A stretch of 64,000 nucleotides of DNA from Microbaculum marinum (GCF_042646165.1 NZ_JBHRTC010000012.1), one strand, 5' to 3'. Numbered from the stretch's first letter, positions 34,687 through 44,060 are shown. The notes: generated from the sequence alone by a model not told the origin. Translations and numbers: made by a program.

Positions 34687-36084
34687 ATGCCGAGAAAGAA
34701 AGTCGCACAGACCACTCTGGAAGCGCCGCGCGGCGTCGCCTCCTATGACGAGGCGAAGGCGTGGATGGCCACGCGGCGGATCGACGACATCGAGTGCATC
34801 GTGCCGGACCAGTCCGGAGTTGCGCGCGGCAAGCTGATGCCTGCCTCGAAGTTCTTCGAGGGGCGCGTGCTCAATCTGCCGGAATCGATCTTCTACCAGA
34901 CCATCAGCGGCGACTATCCCGATCTCCGGGAGATCACGGAGCTCGACCCCTCCGACGGCGACCTGCATTTCGTCCCGGATTTCTCGACGCTGTGCATCGT
35001 TCCGTGGGAGGACGAGCCGACCGCGCAGGTCGTACACGACGCATATACCCGCGACGGCGACGTGGTCGAACTGGCACCGCGCCAGGTCCTTCGACGCGTC
35101 CTGAAGCTTTACGAGGATCGCGGCTGGGTGCCGGTCGTCGCACCCGAGATCGAGTTCTATCTCGTGCGTCCGAACACCGATTCGGACTATCCGCTGGAGC
35201 CGCCGATCGGAAGGTCCGGCCGCGCCGAAAAGGGCCGCAAGTCCTATTCGATCTCAGCCGTCAACGAGTTCGACCCGCTGTTCGACGACATCTACGACTA
35301 TTCGGAAGCGCAGGGTCTCGAGATCGACACGCTGATCCACGAGGAGGGCGCGGCCCAGCTAGAGATCAACCTGCGCCACGGTGCGCCGCTCGAACTGGCC
35401 GACCAGGTGTTCCTGTTCAAGCGCACGATCCGCGAGGCGGCGCTGAAGCACAACATCTACGCAACCTTCATGGCCAAGCCGATCGCCCAGGAACCCGGCA
35501 GCGCCATGCACATCCATCAGTCGATCGTCGACGCGAAGACCGGTGAGAACGTGTTCTCGAACAAGGACGGCGAACCTTCGCCGGAGTTCTATTCCTTCAT
35601 CGCCGGCCAGCAGGAGTATCTGCCTGCCGTCATGTGCATGATGGCGCCTTACGTGAACTCCTACCGCCGGCTAGCCCGCTACACCGCCGCACCAATCAAC
35701 ATCCAGTGGGGCTACGACAATCGCACCGTCGGCCTGCGGATCCCGCACTCCAAGCCCCAGGCGCGCCGCGTCGAGAACCGCGTCCCCTCGTCGGACGCCA
35801 ACCCCTATCTGGCGATCGCGGCGTCGCTCGCCGCCGGGCTTCTGGGAATCAGGGACAACCTGCAGCCGACCGAAGCGATAACCGGCAGCGCCCGTGAACT
35901 CCCATACGACCTGCCGCGCGGGCTGCTTGAGGCGGTCGCCGCCTTTCAGGAATGCGAGCCGCTGCGCGAGGTCTTCGGCGAGACCTTCGTTTCCGTCTAT
36001 TCCGCCATCAAGCAGGAGGAGTTCGAGACGTTCATGCGGGTGATCAGCCCGTGGGAACGCGAATACCTCCTGCTGAACGTCTAG
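34687..36084 (+). CDS. Glutamine synthetase family protein, second gamma-glutamylputrescine synthetase-like paralogue
   Basis: This 465-residue protein has the same architecture as the gene at 32.4 kb but diverged sequence. The N-terminal part contains DIECIVPDQSGVARGKLMPA, and the catalytic part has VAPEIEFYLVRPN, EEGAAQLEINLRHGAPLELA, AMHIHQSIVDAKTGENVFSN and SSDANPYLAIAASLAAGLLG. Members of this branch ligate glutamate to putrescine, other polyamines or monoamines (ethanolamine, spermine types). The two copies may therefore differ in amine specificity. It lies downstream of the perfect GTGATCAC palindrome and leads a rightward operon. No strong SD is visible. Confidence 0.9.
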   Translation: MPRKKVAQTTLEAPRGVASYDEAKAWMATRRIDDIECIVPDQSGVARGKLMPASKFFEGRVLNLPESIFYQTISGDYPDLREITELDPSDGDLHFVPDFSTLCIVPWEDEPTAQVVHDAYTRDGDVVELAPRQVLRRVLKLYEDRGWVPVVAPEIEFYLVRPNTDSDYPLEPPIGRSGRAEKGRKSYSISAVNEFDPLFDDIYDYSEAQGLEIDTLIHEEGAAQLEINLRHGAPLELADQVFLFKRTIREAALKHNIYATFMAKPIAQEPGSAMHIHQSIVDAKTGENVFSNKDGEPSPEFYSFIAGQQEYLPAVMCMMAPYVNSYRRLARYTAAPINIQWGYDNRTVGLRIPHSKPQARRVENRVPSSDANPYLAIAASLAAGLLGIRDNLQPTEAITGSARELPYDLPRGLLEAVAAFQECEPLREVFGETFVSVYSAIKQEEFETFMRVISPWEREYLLLNV

Positions 36085-36108
36085 CTGCCCTTACCCGGAG
36101 ATTCCTCG

Positions 36109-37497
36109 ATGAACCTCGCACGCAACGTTTCGACAGCCGATTTCCAGCGTCTCGATGCCGCCCACCACCTGCATCCGTTCACCGACACCAGGCAGCTGAA
36201 CGCGGAAAAGAGCCGGGTGATGTCGAAGGCGCACGGCGTCTGGCTGTGGGACACCGACGGCAACCGCTATCTCGACGGCATGGCCGGGCTCTGGTGCACC
36301 CAGATCGGCCACGGCCGGCGCGAGGTGGCCGATGCCGTGCATGCGCAGATGATGGAGCTCGAATACTCCAACACCTTCTTCAAGACGACGCACCCGCCGG
36401 CCGCGCGGCTCTCGGAGGTGGTTGCAGAGGTCACGCCGGACGGGCTCAACCACGTCTTCTTCACCAACTCCGGATCCGAGGCGAACGATACCGTCTTCCG
36501 GATGGTCCGCTACTACTGGCAGCTCCAGGACAAGCCCGCGAAACAGATCATCATCGGCCGCAAGTACGGCTATCACGGCTCCACCGTGGCCGCTTCCGCG
36601 CTGGGCGGCATGGACGGGATGCACAAGCAGGCCGGGATGGTGCCCGGCGTCCACCACATCACGCCGCCGCACTGGTTCGATTTCGGCGGCGACATGAGCC
36701 GCGAGGACTTCGGCGTCTGGGCAGCCAAGGAGCTGGAACGGGCGATCGACGAACTCGGCGAGGAGAACGTCGCGGCCTTCATCGCCGAACCGATCATGGG
36801 CGCCGGCGGCGTGCTGATCCCGCCGGACAGCTACTGGCCGGAGATCTCCCGCATCTGCTCCGAGCGCGAGATCCTGCTCGTCGTCGACGAGGTGATCTGC
36901 GGCTTCGGGCGCACCGGCAAATGGTTCGGCTCCGATACGTACGGTCTGAAGCCGGACCTGATGCCGATCGCCAAGGGCCTGTCCTCGGGCTATCTGCCGA
37001 TCGGCGGCGTCATGGTCGCCGACCGCGTCGCCGACGTGCTGATCGACAAGGGCGGCGAGTTCTACCACGGCTACACCTATTCCGGTCACCCGGCCGCCTG
37101 TGCGGCCGCGCTCGAGAATCTGCGCATCATGCGCGAGGAGCGCGTGGTCGAGCACTGCGCCGAAGAGGCGGCCCCGTACCTGCAGGAGAAGTGGCGTTCC
37201 TTCGCCGATCACCCGCTGGTCGGGGAAGCCCGCATGGTTGGACTGTTCGGTGCTCTGGAACTGGTCCCCGCCAAGCCCGGCCGGACCGAGCGCTTCGATC
37301 CTGTCGGGGCCGTCGGCACCATCGCCCGCGACTTCTCCTTCGCCAACGGCCTGATCATGCGCGCGGTGCGCGACGCCCTTGTGATCTCGCCGCCGCTGGT
37401 GATCACGCGCGAGGAGATCGACCAGCTCGCCAAGCTCGTCGAGAAGACCCTGGACGACACCCTCGCGGAACTCCGGAAGCAGGGACGGATCGCCTGA
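36109..37497 (+). CDS. Class III PLP aminotransferase, putrescine:pyruvate aminotransferase-like
   Basis: This is a 462-residue fold-type I PLP enzyme. FTNSGSEANDTVFRMVRYYW binds phosphate, the cofactor-ring Asp is Asp260 in LLVVDEVICGFGRTG, and the Schiff-base lysine is Lys289 in PIAKGLSSGYLPIGG. HPPAARLSEVVAEV and DTRQLNAEKSRVM are typical of SpuC-type putrescine and beta-alanine/omega-amino aminotransferases. It would deaminate putrescine to 4-aminobutanal with pyruvate as acceptor. It starts 25 bp after the synthetase gene with GGAG upstream. Beta-alanine, taurine or GABA remain possible substrates. Confidence 0.9.
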   Translation: MNLARNVSTADFQRLDAAHHLHPFTDTRQLNAEKSRVMSKAHGVWLWDTDGNRYLDGMAGLWCTQIGHGRREVADAVHAQMMELEYSNTFFKTTHPPAARLSEVVAEVTPDGLNHVFFTNSGSEANDTVFRMVRYYWQLQDKPAKQIIIGRKYGYHGSTVAASALGGMDGMHKQAGMVPGVHHITPPHWFDFGGDMSREDFGVWAAKELERAIDELGEENVAAFIAEPIMGAGGVLIPPDSYWPEISRICSEREILLVVDEVICGFGRTGKWFGSDTYGLKPDLMPIAKGLSSGYLPIGGVMVADRVADVLIDKGGEFYHGYTYSGHPAACAAALENLRIMREERVVEHCAEEAAPYLQEKWRSFADHPLVGEARMVGLFGALELVPAKPGRTERFDPVGAVGTIARDFSFANGLIMRAVRDALVISPPLVITREEIDQLAKLVEKTLDDTLAELRKQGRIA

Positions 37498-37511
37498 TCC
37501 GCGAGTGATAC

Positions 37512-38801
37512 ATGGCGGGACAGGGCGCACCCTATCCAGCTGACTCCTGGTACACGGCGACCGCCCACACGCTCGATCCGTTTCCGCCGCTCGACGGTGA
37601 CATCAGGGCCGACGTCGCCGTCGTCGGTGGGGGCTTCACCGGACTGTCGGCGGCACTGCATCTCGCCGAGCGCGGCGTCGACGTCGTGCTGCTCGAGGCG
37701 AACAGGGTCGGCTGGGGCGCATCCGGCCGCAACGGCGGCCAGGTCCATTCAGGCCAGCGCCGCGACGTCGAATGGCTCGAGGCGCATCTGGGCGTCACGC
37801 GGGCGAAGGAGCTCTGGTCGCTCGCAGAGGAATCCAAGCAGCTTCTCCGCGACCTCGTAGAGCGGCACGGCATCGACTGCGACCTGCGCCACGGCATCTT
37901 CAGCGTCGCCCACAAGCCGCGCTACGTGGCTGACGAGAAGAAGTATGTCGAGAAGCTGCGCCGCGACTACGGCTACCAGGAGATCGAGTGGATCGAGCGC
38001 GACGCTCTCGCCGACGCGCTTGGCACCGATGTCTATTTCGGCGGCATGCGCGACGGCGGCGCCGGGCATCTGCACCCTCTGAACTACGCGCTCGGCATCG
38101 CCCGCGCGGCGGCGGCCGCCGGGGCGCGGATCCACGAGGGCACCGAAGTCACCGCGCTGGAGGGTAGCGATACCCGGGTGCTCGTCACCCCGCGCGGGCG
38201 TGTCAGCGCCGACACGGTGATCCTTGCCGGCAACGGTTATCTGGATGGCATCGAACCGGACACCGAGACCCGCGTGATGCCGATGAACAACTACATCCTG
38301 ACCACAGAGCCGATCGGCGCGGGCGTGGCAGGCGGGATATTGAAGGGCGGCGAGGCGGCATCGGATTCGCGCTTCGTGATCTACTACTGGCGGCCGACGC
38401 CCGATGGCCGGCTGCTGTTTGGCGGCGGCGAGACCTATTCGCGCAAGCTGCCCTCCGACGTGCGGGCGTTCGTGCGAAGGCACATGCTGAACATCTATCC
38501 GGATCTCGGCGATGTCCGCATCGACCACGCCTGGGGCGGCACCCTCGCCGTGACCGTCAACCGGCTGCCCTACATCCGCAAGCTGCGCACCGGCGTCTAT
38601 GTCGGCGCCGGGTTCTCGGGGCAGGGCGTGACGATCGCGCCGCTGGCCGGCAAGGTTCTCGCCGACGCCATTACAAACGCACCGGCACGGCTTGACGCCT
38701 TCGCCGATCTGCCCTGTCCGCCGTTTCCGGGGGGCAAGTGGCTGCGCGCGCCGACGCTCGCCGCCGCCATGACCTGGTTCGCCCTTCGAGACCGGCTGTG
38801 A
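37512..38801 (+). CDS. puuB: FAD-dependent gamma-glutamylputrescine oxidase-like protein (PuuB/OrdL)
   Basis: This 429-residue DAO-fold flavoenzyme begins, as PuuB does, with a Trp/Tyr-rich leader (PADSWYTATAHTLDPFPPLD). The FAD motif VVGGGFTGLSAALHLAERGV (about 37-56) follows, with GWGASGRNGGQVHSGQRRDV, a hallmark of this subgroup. The C-terminal GVYVGAGFSGQGVTIAPLAG closes the FAD site. It should oxidise gamma-glutamylputrescine to the aldehyde, producing H2O2. It starts 14 bp after the aminotransferase gene, in the same operon. No PuuC or PuuD gene is adjacent. Confidence 0.9.
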   Translation: MAGQGAPYPADSWYTATAHTLDPFPPLDGDIRADVAVVGGGFTGLSAALHLAERGVDVVLLEANRVGWGASGRNGGQVHSGQRRDVEWLEAHLGVTRAKELWSLAEESKQLLRDLVERHGIDCDLRHGIFSVAHKPRYVADEKKYVEKLRRDYGYQEIEWIERDALADALGTDVYFGGMRDGGAGHLHPLNYALGIARAAAAAGARIHEGTEVTALEGSDTRVLVTPRGRVSADTVILAGNGYLDGIEPDTETRVMPMNNYILTTEPIGAGVAGGILKGGEAASDSRFVIYYWRPTPDGRLLFGGGETYSRKLPSDVRAFVRRHMLNIYPDLGDVRIDHAWGGTLAVTVNRLPYIRKLRTGVYVGAGFSGQGVTIAPLAGKVLADAITNAPARLDAFADLPCPPFPGGKWLRAPTLAAAMTWFALRDRL

Positions 38802-38809
38802 GAAAAGAG

Positions 38810-39712
38810 ATGTCCGCGCAGATAACCATTCTCGACGGAGGCATGGGACAGCAACTCGAAGCGCGCGGCGCGCCATTTCGGCGCCCCGAGTGGTCGGCGC
38901 TGGCCCTTATGGAAGGCCCCGACCATGTGCGCCGTGCGCATGATGCCTTCATTGCGGCCGGCGCGAGCGTTGTGACGACGAACGCCTATGCGGTTGTCCC
39001 CTATCACATCGGCGAGGAGCGGTTCGAGACCGACGGCGGCCGGCTGGCGGCATTGGCCGGACGGTTGGCGCGCGAGGCAGCCGAGGCGGCGGGGGAGGGG
39101 GCGGTACGGGTTGCCGGCTGCCTGCCACCCCTGTTCGGGTCGTATCGGCCGGACCTGTTCGATCCGGCCCGGGCCCCGCACCTGCTGGACGTACTGGTCG
39201 GCGCCCAGTCCCCGTTTGTCGATCTGTGGCTGGCGGAGACGATGGGCTCCATCGCCGAGGTCGAAGCCGTTCGGACTGCCCTGCGAGACGATGAGCGACC
39301 GCTGTGGGTCTCGTACACGCTCAGGGACGACGATCCTGATCTCGCCGATCCGCGGCTGCGGTCCCACGAGAAGGTGTCCGACGCGGTCGGCGCGGCGGTC
39401 GGGCTCGGCGCGGCGGCGGTGCTGTTCAACTGCAGCCAGCCGGAAGTCATGGGCGAGGCGGTGTCGATTGCCTGCCGGACGGTACGCGCTGCGGGAGCCG
39501 ACATCCCGGTCGGGGTCTACGCCAACGCCTACCCGCCCATGGCCGAGGACACGGAGTCGAACACCGACGATTCGGCCGTCCGGCCGGAGCTCGAACCGCC
39601 GCTGTACCTCGTCTTCGCCCGCGACTGGGTCGCCCGCGGCGCGACGATCGTCGGCGGCTGCTGCGGCATCGGTCCGGGGCACATTGAGGTGCTGAAGGGC
39701 GGGCTCGCCTGA
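38810..39712 (+). CDS. mmuM: Homocysteine S-methyltransferase family protein
   Basis: This 300-residue TIM-barrel enzyme starts with ITILDGGMGQQLEARG. The zinc cysteines are Cys208 in FNCSQPE and Cys284/Cys285 in GGCCGIGP, as needed to activate homocysteine. MmuM moves a methyl group from S-methylmethionine, SAM or betaine to homocysteine. Betaine would suit the BCCT gene at 19 kb, although this is speculative. The gene starts 8 bp after puuB, so it is likely read from the same message. Confidence 0.88.
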   Translation: MSAQITILDGGMGQQLEARGAPFRRPEWSALALMEGPDHVRRAHDAFIAAGASVVTTNAYAVVPYHIGEERFETDGGRLAALAGRLAREAAEAAGEGAVRVAGCLPPLFGSYRPDLFDPARAPHLLDVLVGAQSPFVDLWLAETMGSIAEVEAVRTALRDDERPLWVSYTLRDDDPDLADPRLRSHEKVSDAVGAAVGLGAAAVLFNCSQPEVMGEAVSIACRTVRAAGADIPVGVYANAYPPMAEDTESNTDDSAVRPELEPPLYLVFARDWVARGATIVGGCCGIGPGHIEVLKGGLA

Positions 39713-39744
39713 CCCGAGGTGCCGCCTGAGCCGAGGTGCTGGCC

Positions 39745-40485
39745 CTAGCTCGGCTGGTTCGTCGGCCGCAGGACGATGTCGTTGGCGCTGACATGCGGTG
39801 GCTGAACCAGCGCGTAGAGTATGGATTCCGCCACGTCTTCCGGCTTCAGGGGCGTCATGGAACCCATGAAGGCCTCGAAATTCTTCTTCATCGTTGCGTC
39901 GCGCACATGCTCGACGATCTCCGTCTCGATGAAACCGGGCACTATGGTGGTCACGCGGATGTTGTCCGGGATCAGTTCCTTCCGCACGACCTCGGCGAAG
40001 GTTTTCAGCGCCGATTTCGTCGCGGCATAGACGGCGTTGCCGGGGGTGTTGAGCCGGATTCCAAGGGAACTGACATAGACCAGATGACCCGCTCCGGCCT
40101 TGCGCATGGCCGGGACGACCGCATGCGTGGCCAGCACCGGCGACACGAAATTGAGATCGGTCATCCTGATCAGATCGTCGGGGTCGGCGTCTGCGAGAGG
40201 TCCCGACAGCATCGAGCCTGCATTGTTGACCAGGATGTCGATCCTGCCGTGCGCAGCGACGACGTCGTCGATCAGCCCCTGCACGGCGGCGGGGTCGTAG
40301 AGATCGGTGCCGTGGACGCTGGTCTTGCCGGGGATCTCGGCCGCGAGCGCCTCCAGGCGATCGATCCGGCGGGCAACGAGCGCCACGGTCGCGCCGGCGT
40401 CGGCCAGTTTGCGTGCGGTCGCCGTGCCGACACCCGAAGAGGCGCCGGTGACGATCGCGACCATCCCGTCGAGCTTACCCGCCAT
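39745..40485 (-). CDS. Short-chain dehydrogenase/reductase (SDR), classical type
   Basis: This 246-residue Rossmann protein has cofactor motif TGASSGVGTATA (about residues 12-23) and NNAGS at about 85. The catalytic Ser is in VYVSSLGIR, with Tyr and Lys in YAATKSALK. Arg residues after the second strand (ALVARRIDRL) favour NADP(H). Size and motifs fit the YdfG/serine-dehydrogenase-like branch; the substrate is unknown. The ATG at 40485 has GGGAGAA upstream; the long N-terminal extension to 40608 is not supported. It is convergent with MmuM. Confidence 0.88.
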   Translation of the reverse strand: MAGKLDGMVAIVTGASSGVGTATARKLADAGATVALVARRIDRLEALAAEIPGKTSVHGTDLYDPAAVQGLIDDVVAAHGRIDILVNNAGSMLSGPLADADPDDLIRMTDLNFVSPVLATHAVVPAMRKAGAGHLVYVSSLGIRLNTPGNAVYAATKSALKTFAEVVRKELIPDNIRVTTIVPGFIETEIVEHVRDATMKKNFEAFMGSMTPLKPEDVAESILYALVQPPHVSANDIVLRPTNQPS

Positions 40486-40641
40486 ATTGTGGTTCTCCCT
40501 ATCGAAACGGCGCCCCGTTGTCCGAGACATTTGACGGGTTAGGTAGACCCCGCGCCGTGGCTTGTAAAGCGGGAGACGTCTGACAGAGCCGTGGCGGGAC
40601 GGCTGCACTGCCGCGACGGCGACTTCTGTTCGGTGCGGGGA

Positions 40642-41274
40642 CTACTTCTTCTTCGTTTCGGCCGCGGCCGTGTCCGACAGGGCAAGCGCGCGCGTATAGA
40701 CGTTGTTCTGCAGCTCGGGGTTCTTGTCGATCGTGAAATGGTCGATGCCGCGGCGGCCGGACATGTCGATGTTGGCGATGGTTCCGGTGAAGCCCGCCAT
40801 CGGCTGGACGAGCTTATTCTTGAGCGGCGCCTTGATATAGTAGTTCACCACCTCGGCGATGTTCTCGCCGACCCTGGTCGGCTCCACCGGATCGAAGAGC
40901 GTGACATAGGCGACGGGGATGCCGTTCTTTCCCAGGTAGTTCGCCATCAGCGGCGAGGCGCCGGCACCGAGCGAGTGGCCCACGATGATGATCGGGTATG
41001 ACACAGCGTTCTGATAGCTTCGTTCGAGGACGTCGTTGGCGAAACCCGACCAGGTCGAGTGGTTGTAGACGCAGTTCTCCATCCCCAGTTCGGTGAAGTG
41101 CTGCGCCATCTGGTCCATGCCGCGCGAGAAGACGTTCGCCAGCCCACGGAATAGATAGACCTCGCCGGGACGCGTCGGCCTTATGTTCGAACATGCCGCC
41201 TCGGCGTGGCTGGTCTGAAGGACGACAAGGCCGGCAAGTGCGATTGCGGCAAACAGCGAACGGCGCATCTGCAT
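40642..41274 (-). CDS. Secreted alpha/beta-hydrolase fold protein (lipase/thioesterase-like)
   Basis: This 210-residue protein has a signal peptide (residues 1-27, ending SHAEAA). The mature part has EVYLFRGLANVFSRGMDQMA, nucleophile elbow IIVGHSLGAGAS with catalytic Ser, Asp candidate in VTLFDPVEPTRVG and His in GIDHFTIDKN. A GHSLGA elbow with a short core suggests a small lipase or esterase in the periplasm; the substrate is unknown. GAGG precedes the ATG at 41274. ATG at 41268 is also in frame. Confidence 0.8.
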   Translation of the reverse strand: MQMRRSLFAAIALAGLVVLQTSHAEAACSNIRPTRPGEVYLFRGLANVFSRGMDQMAQHFTELGMENCVYNHSTWSGFANDVLERSYQNAVSYPIIIVGHSLGAGASPLMANYLGKNGIPVAYVTLFDPVEPTRVGENIAEVVNYYIKAPLKNKLVQPMAGFTGTIANIDMSGRRGIDHFTIDKNPELQNNVYTRALALSDTAAAETKKK

Positions 41275-41381
41275 GGATGGAACCTCATTCAAACTTGTCC
41301 GGCCCGCGGCTGTGGCGCGGACGACGTCGACATTCCCGTAGTGACTATTGGCGCTGAATCCCCAGCATCCCCGCTATTCCA

Positions 41382-42146
41382 TCAGATGCAGCGGCCGCCG
41401 TCGACTTCCAGCGCGACGCCGGTAACGAGTGCGGCTTCGTCAGACGCCAGCCACAAGGCTGCGTTGGCGATGTCAAGCGGCGTCGAGAGCCGGCCGAGCG
41501 GAACGCTCGCGATGAACTTCTCCCGCATTTCCGGAGTGTCTTCGCCCATGAACAGGTGCAGCATGCCGGTCTCGCCGGCGACGGGACAGAGGCAGTTCAC
41601 GCGGATCTTCTGCGGCGCGAGTTCCACCGCCATCGACTTCGTGGCGGTGATCGCCCAGCCCTTCGAGGCGTTGTACCAGGTGAGTCCCGGCCGCGGCCGC
41701 AGCCCCGCTGTCGATGCCGTGTTGATGATCACGCCCCCCTTGCCGCCGAGGCCATCGGCACTCATCAGCGGTACGGCTTCCAGCGCCGCGAGATAGATCG
41801 CCTTGGCGTTGACGGCGAGGATCCTGTCGAACTCGTCCTCTCCGACGTCCGTCAACGGGCGGTTGCGATGTGTAAAGCCTGCATTGTTGACGAGGATGTC
41901 GAGCCCGCCAAGGTCGTCCGTCGCCGCCGCGATCATCGACTTGACGTCGGAGCGGTCGGTGACATCCACCTCGATCGCCTTCGCCCGCGCGCCGATGTCG
42001 GTTGCCACCTGAGCTGCCCGCTCGCCGTTGAGGTCGGCAACGACGACCTTCGCGCCCTCTTCGGCAAACCGCCGCGCAATGCCTTCGCCGAAGCCCGACG
42101 CCGCGCCGGTGATCACCGCGACCTTGCCTTCCAGCCGTCCTGCCAT
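41382..42146 (-). CDS. SDR family oxidoreductase, glucose/sorbitol-dehydrogenase-like
   Basis: This is a 254-residue classical SDR: TGAASGFGEGIARRFAEEGA near the N-terminus, then VVADLNGERA with Asp at the end of strand 2, favouring NAD(H). Then come NNAGFTHRNRPL, catalytic Ser in NTASTAGLRPRPG, and Tyr/Lys in WYNASKGWAI. C-terminal GVALEVDGGRCI is typical. GGGAGCG precedes the ATG. It shares the upstream gap, with its TetR-type palindromes, with the divergent CecR-like gene, so that regulator may control it too. Confidence 0.9.
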   Translation of the reverse strand: MAGRLEGKVAVITGAASGFGEGIARRFAEEGAKVVVADLNGERAAQVATDIGARAKAIEVDVTDRSDVKSMIAAATDDLGGLDILVNNAGFTHRNRPLTDVGEDEFDRILAVNAKAIYLAALEAVPLMSADGLGGKGGVIINTASTAGLRPRPGLTWYNASKGWAITATKSMAVELAPQKIRVNCLCPVAGETGMLHLFMGEDTPEMREKFIASVPLGRLSTPLDIANAALWLASDEAALVTGVALEVDGGRCI

Positions 42147-42249
42147 CTTCGCTCCCTTCTCCGCTGCCGTGCCGCACTCGCCGGCGGCAACGCAACGCGT
42201 AGCTCGTCTGGGGCGGTCGGGAAAGCGGTTCGACCCGCAAGCAATCTCA

Positions 42250-42290
42250 TCGAATCCATTCGATTGACTAATTCATTCGATTGAATGAAT
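42250..42290. promoter_or_regulatory. TetR-type operator cluster upstream of the cecR-like gene
   Basis: Two inverted repeats occur: TCGAAT-CC-ATTCGA (42250-42263) and ATTCATTC-GATT-GAATGAAT (42271-42290). The 11-mer CATTCGATTGA is repeated directly at 42257 and 42274, 17 bp apart. The location between a TetR-family gene and a divergent SDR gene fits autoregulation plus control of both promoters. Confidence 0.65.
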
Positions 42291-42335
42291 AATCACGAAG
42301 GCAGGAATTCGAACGGCTGGAGGATGGACGGCCCC

Positions 42336-43070
42336 ATGACGGACGAGGGGAACAGGCCAAAGAAGACGACAGGCGGGCACGGCGGCCGCGAAATCGCGGC
42401 GGAGACGGGTTCGCCGCGCGCTTCTTCCGAGGAAACCCGCCGGAGGTTGATCGGGGCGGCGCTGGATGCTTTCGGCCGCTATGGCTTCGACGGCGCCAGC
42501 ACCCGGAGGATCGCCAGCGAAGCGGGCGTCAATCTTGCGGCCATTCCCTATCATTTCGGCGGCAAGGACGGCCTGCACAGGGCGGTCGCACAGCACATCG
42601 TCGACGAAGTGAAAGGGCGTCTCGGCCCCCTCGTCGACACGATCTCGGCCGCGCTGCAGTCCGGCGAGGTGGATGCGGAGAAGGCCCGCGTCATGCTGCA
42701 CGCGATGGTCGGTCAGGCCGCCGAGGTGTTGCTCGGCCATCCCGAAGCGCAACGCTGGGCGCCGTTCATCCTGCGCGAGCAGATGGATCCCTCGCCGACC
42801 TTCGACGTCATCTACGACGGGTTCATGGGCCGCGCCCACATACTCGTCACCGGGCTGCTCGCCCGCGCCACCGGCCGCTCCGAAGAAGATCCCGAGACGA
42901 TCGCCCGGGCCTTCGCCCTGCTCGGTCAACTGGTCATCTTCCGGATGGGGAGGGCAATCATAGAACGACGGCTCGGCTGGACGGGCTACGGGCCCACCGA
43001 GATCGAGACGGTCAAGTCCATCCTGCAGGATACCGTCACGGCGATCATGGCGGAGGGGGAGCCCTCCTGA
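42336..43070 (+). CDS. TetR/AcrR family regulator, CecR (YbiH)-like
   Basis: This protein has about 244 residues. A disordered charged N-terminus is followed by the TetR HTH (about 35-80: ALDAFGRYGFDGASTRRIAS, EAGVNLAAIPYHFGGKDGLH) and a C-terminal CecR-like domain with HPEAQRWAPFILREQMDPSP. In E. coli CecR represses ybhGFSR, encoding an efflux-type ABC system; here the next genes encode the same parts. The ATGs at 42285, 42324 and 42336 are all in frame; 42336 avoids overlap with the operator and is used here, with low certainty. Its stop overlaps the HlyD gene start (TGATG). Confidence 0.85.
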   Translation: MTDEGNRPKKTTGGHGGREIAAETGSPRASSEETRRRLIGAALDAFGRYGFDGASTRRIASEAGVNLAAIPYHFGGKDGLHRAVAQHIVDEVKGRLGPLVDTISAALQSGEVDAEKARVMLHAMVGQAAEVLLGHPEAQRWAPFILREQMDPSPTFDVIYDGFMGRAHILVTGLLARATGRSEEDPETIARAFALLGQLVIFRMGRAIIERRLGWTGYGPTEIETVKSILQDTVTAIMAEGEPS

Positions 43071-44020
43071 TGTCACCCCGCATCGGTGTGCTGCTGCTTG
43101 CGGCCTTCACGGCATCGGGATGCTTCTGGGAGGCGGGAGACGACGCGCTGCAGGGCTACGTGGAAGGCGACTTCCTCGACGTGGGCGCCGAGGAAACCGG
43201 CCGCCTCGTCGCGCTGGAGGTCGTGCGCGGCGATCGGATCGATGCCGACGCCGTGCTATTCCGGATCGACGATTCCGACGCCCGGGCCGCACGGACGGAG
43301 GCCGCGGCGCGGCTCTCCCAGGCCAGGGCCCAACTGGCCGACCTGCGTACCGGCAAGCGCGAGGAGGAGATCGACGTGCTGCAGGCGCAGCGCGACGAAC
43401 TGCTTGCAAGCCTCACCACCGCCCGCAACGACTTTCAGCGAAACCAGAGCCTGCATGCCTCCAACATCGTTTCGGACGCACGCATCGAGGACGCCGAGGA
43501 GCGATTCAAGGTGATTCAGGCCCGAATCGATTCGATCGAGGCGCAGATCGAGGTGGCCCGTCTGCCAGCGAGAGCAGACACCATCCGGGCCGCCGAAGAC
43601 GCCGTCGATGCCGCAAGCGCGTCGGTGATGCGCATCGAGGCGCGGATCTCGCGGCTGACGGGCACCGCACCGGCGGCCGGCAGCGTCCAGGACACCTTTT
43701 TCGAACCGGGCGAGGTCGTGCCGGCCGGACGGCCCGTCGTCTCGCTGTTGCCCCCGGAAAACCTGAAGATCCGCTTCTTCGTGCCGGAGGAGCGGCTGGC
43801 CGGGATCAGTATCGGCGATGCCGTCTCCGTGAACTGCGACGGCTGCGCCGGCACCCGGACCGCCCGCGTCACCTTCATCTCGCAGGCTGCCGAATTCACC
43901 CCGCCGGTGATCTATTCGGTGCATGCCCGCCGGAAGCTCGTCTACATGGTGGAGGCGCATCCGGACGACGTGACGGGGCTGAAGGTCGGCCAGCCGGTCG
44001 ATGTCAGGCTCGTGCCATGA
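43070..44020 (+). CDS. HlyD-family efflux periplasmic adaptor, lipoprotein (YbhG-like)
   Basis: This 316-residue membrane-fusion protein has a lipobox ending TASGC (about residues 14-18), so it is probably lipid-anchored. The biotinyl-lipoyl-like first half is GRLVALEVVRGDRIDADAVL. A coiled coil (about 75-185) carries ARLSQARAQLADLRTGKREE and QARIDSIEAQIEVARLPARA. After it come the second half and barrel with FEPGEVVPAGRPVVSLLPPE. It bridges an inner-membrane ABC pump to an outer-membrane channel. Translation is coupled to the TetR gene by overlap. No TolC gene is seen nearby. Confidence 0.9.
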   Translation: MSPRIGVLLLAAFTASGCFWEAGDDALQGYVEGDFLDVGAEETGRLVALEVVRGDRIDADAVLFRIDDSDARAARTEAAARLSQARAQLADLRTGKREEEIDVLQAQRDELLASLTTARNDFQRNQSLHASNIVSDARIEDAEERFKVIQARIDSIEAQIEVARLPARADTIRAAEDAVDAASASVMRIEARISRLTGTAPAAGSVQDTFFEPGEVVPAGRPVVSLLPPENLKIRFFVPEERLAGISIGDAVSVNCDGCAGTRTARVTFISQAAEFTPPVIYSVHARRKLVYMVEAHPDDVTGLKVGQPVDVRLVP

Positions 44021-44060
44021 GAGTGCCGGGAGTGTGTCGTCGGTGCCCCAGGAGTGTGCC

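Noticed and set aside
37401..37416. Third GTGATCAC site
   Set aside because: It lies inside the aminotransferase coding sequence and lacks the extended TTTG/CAAA arms, so chance occurrence is more likely.
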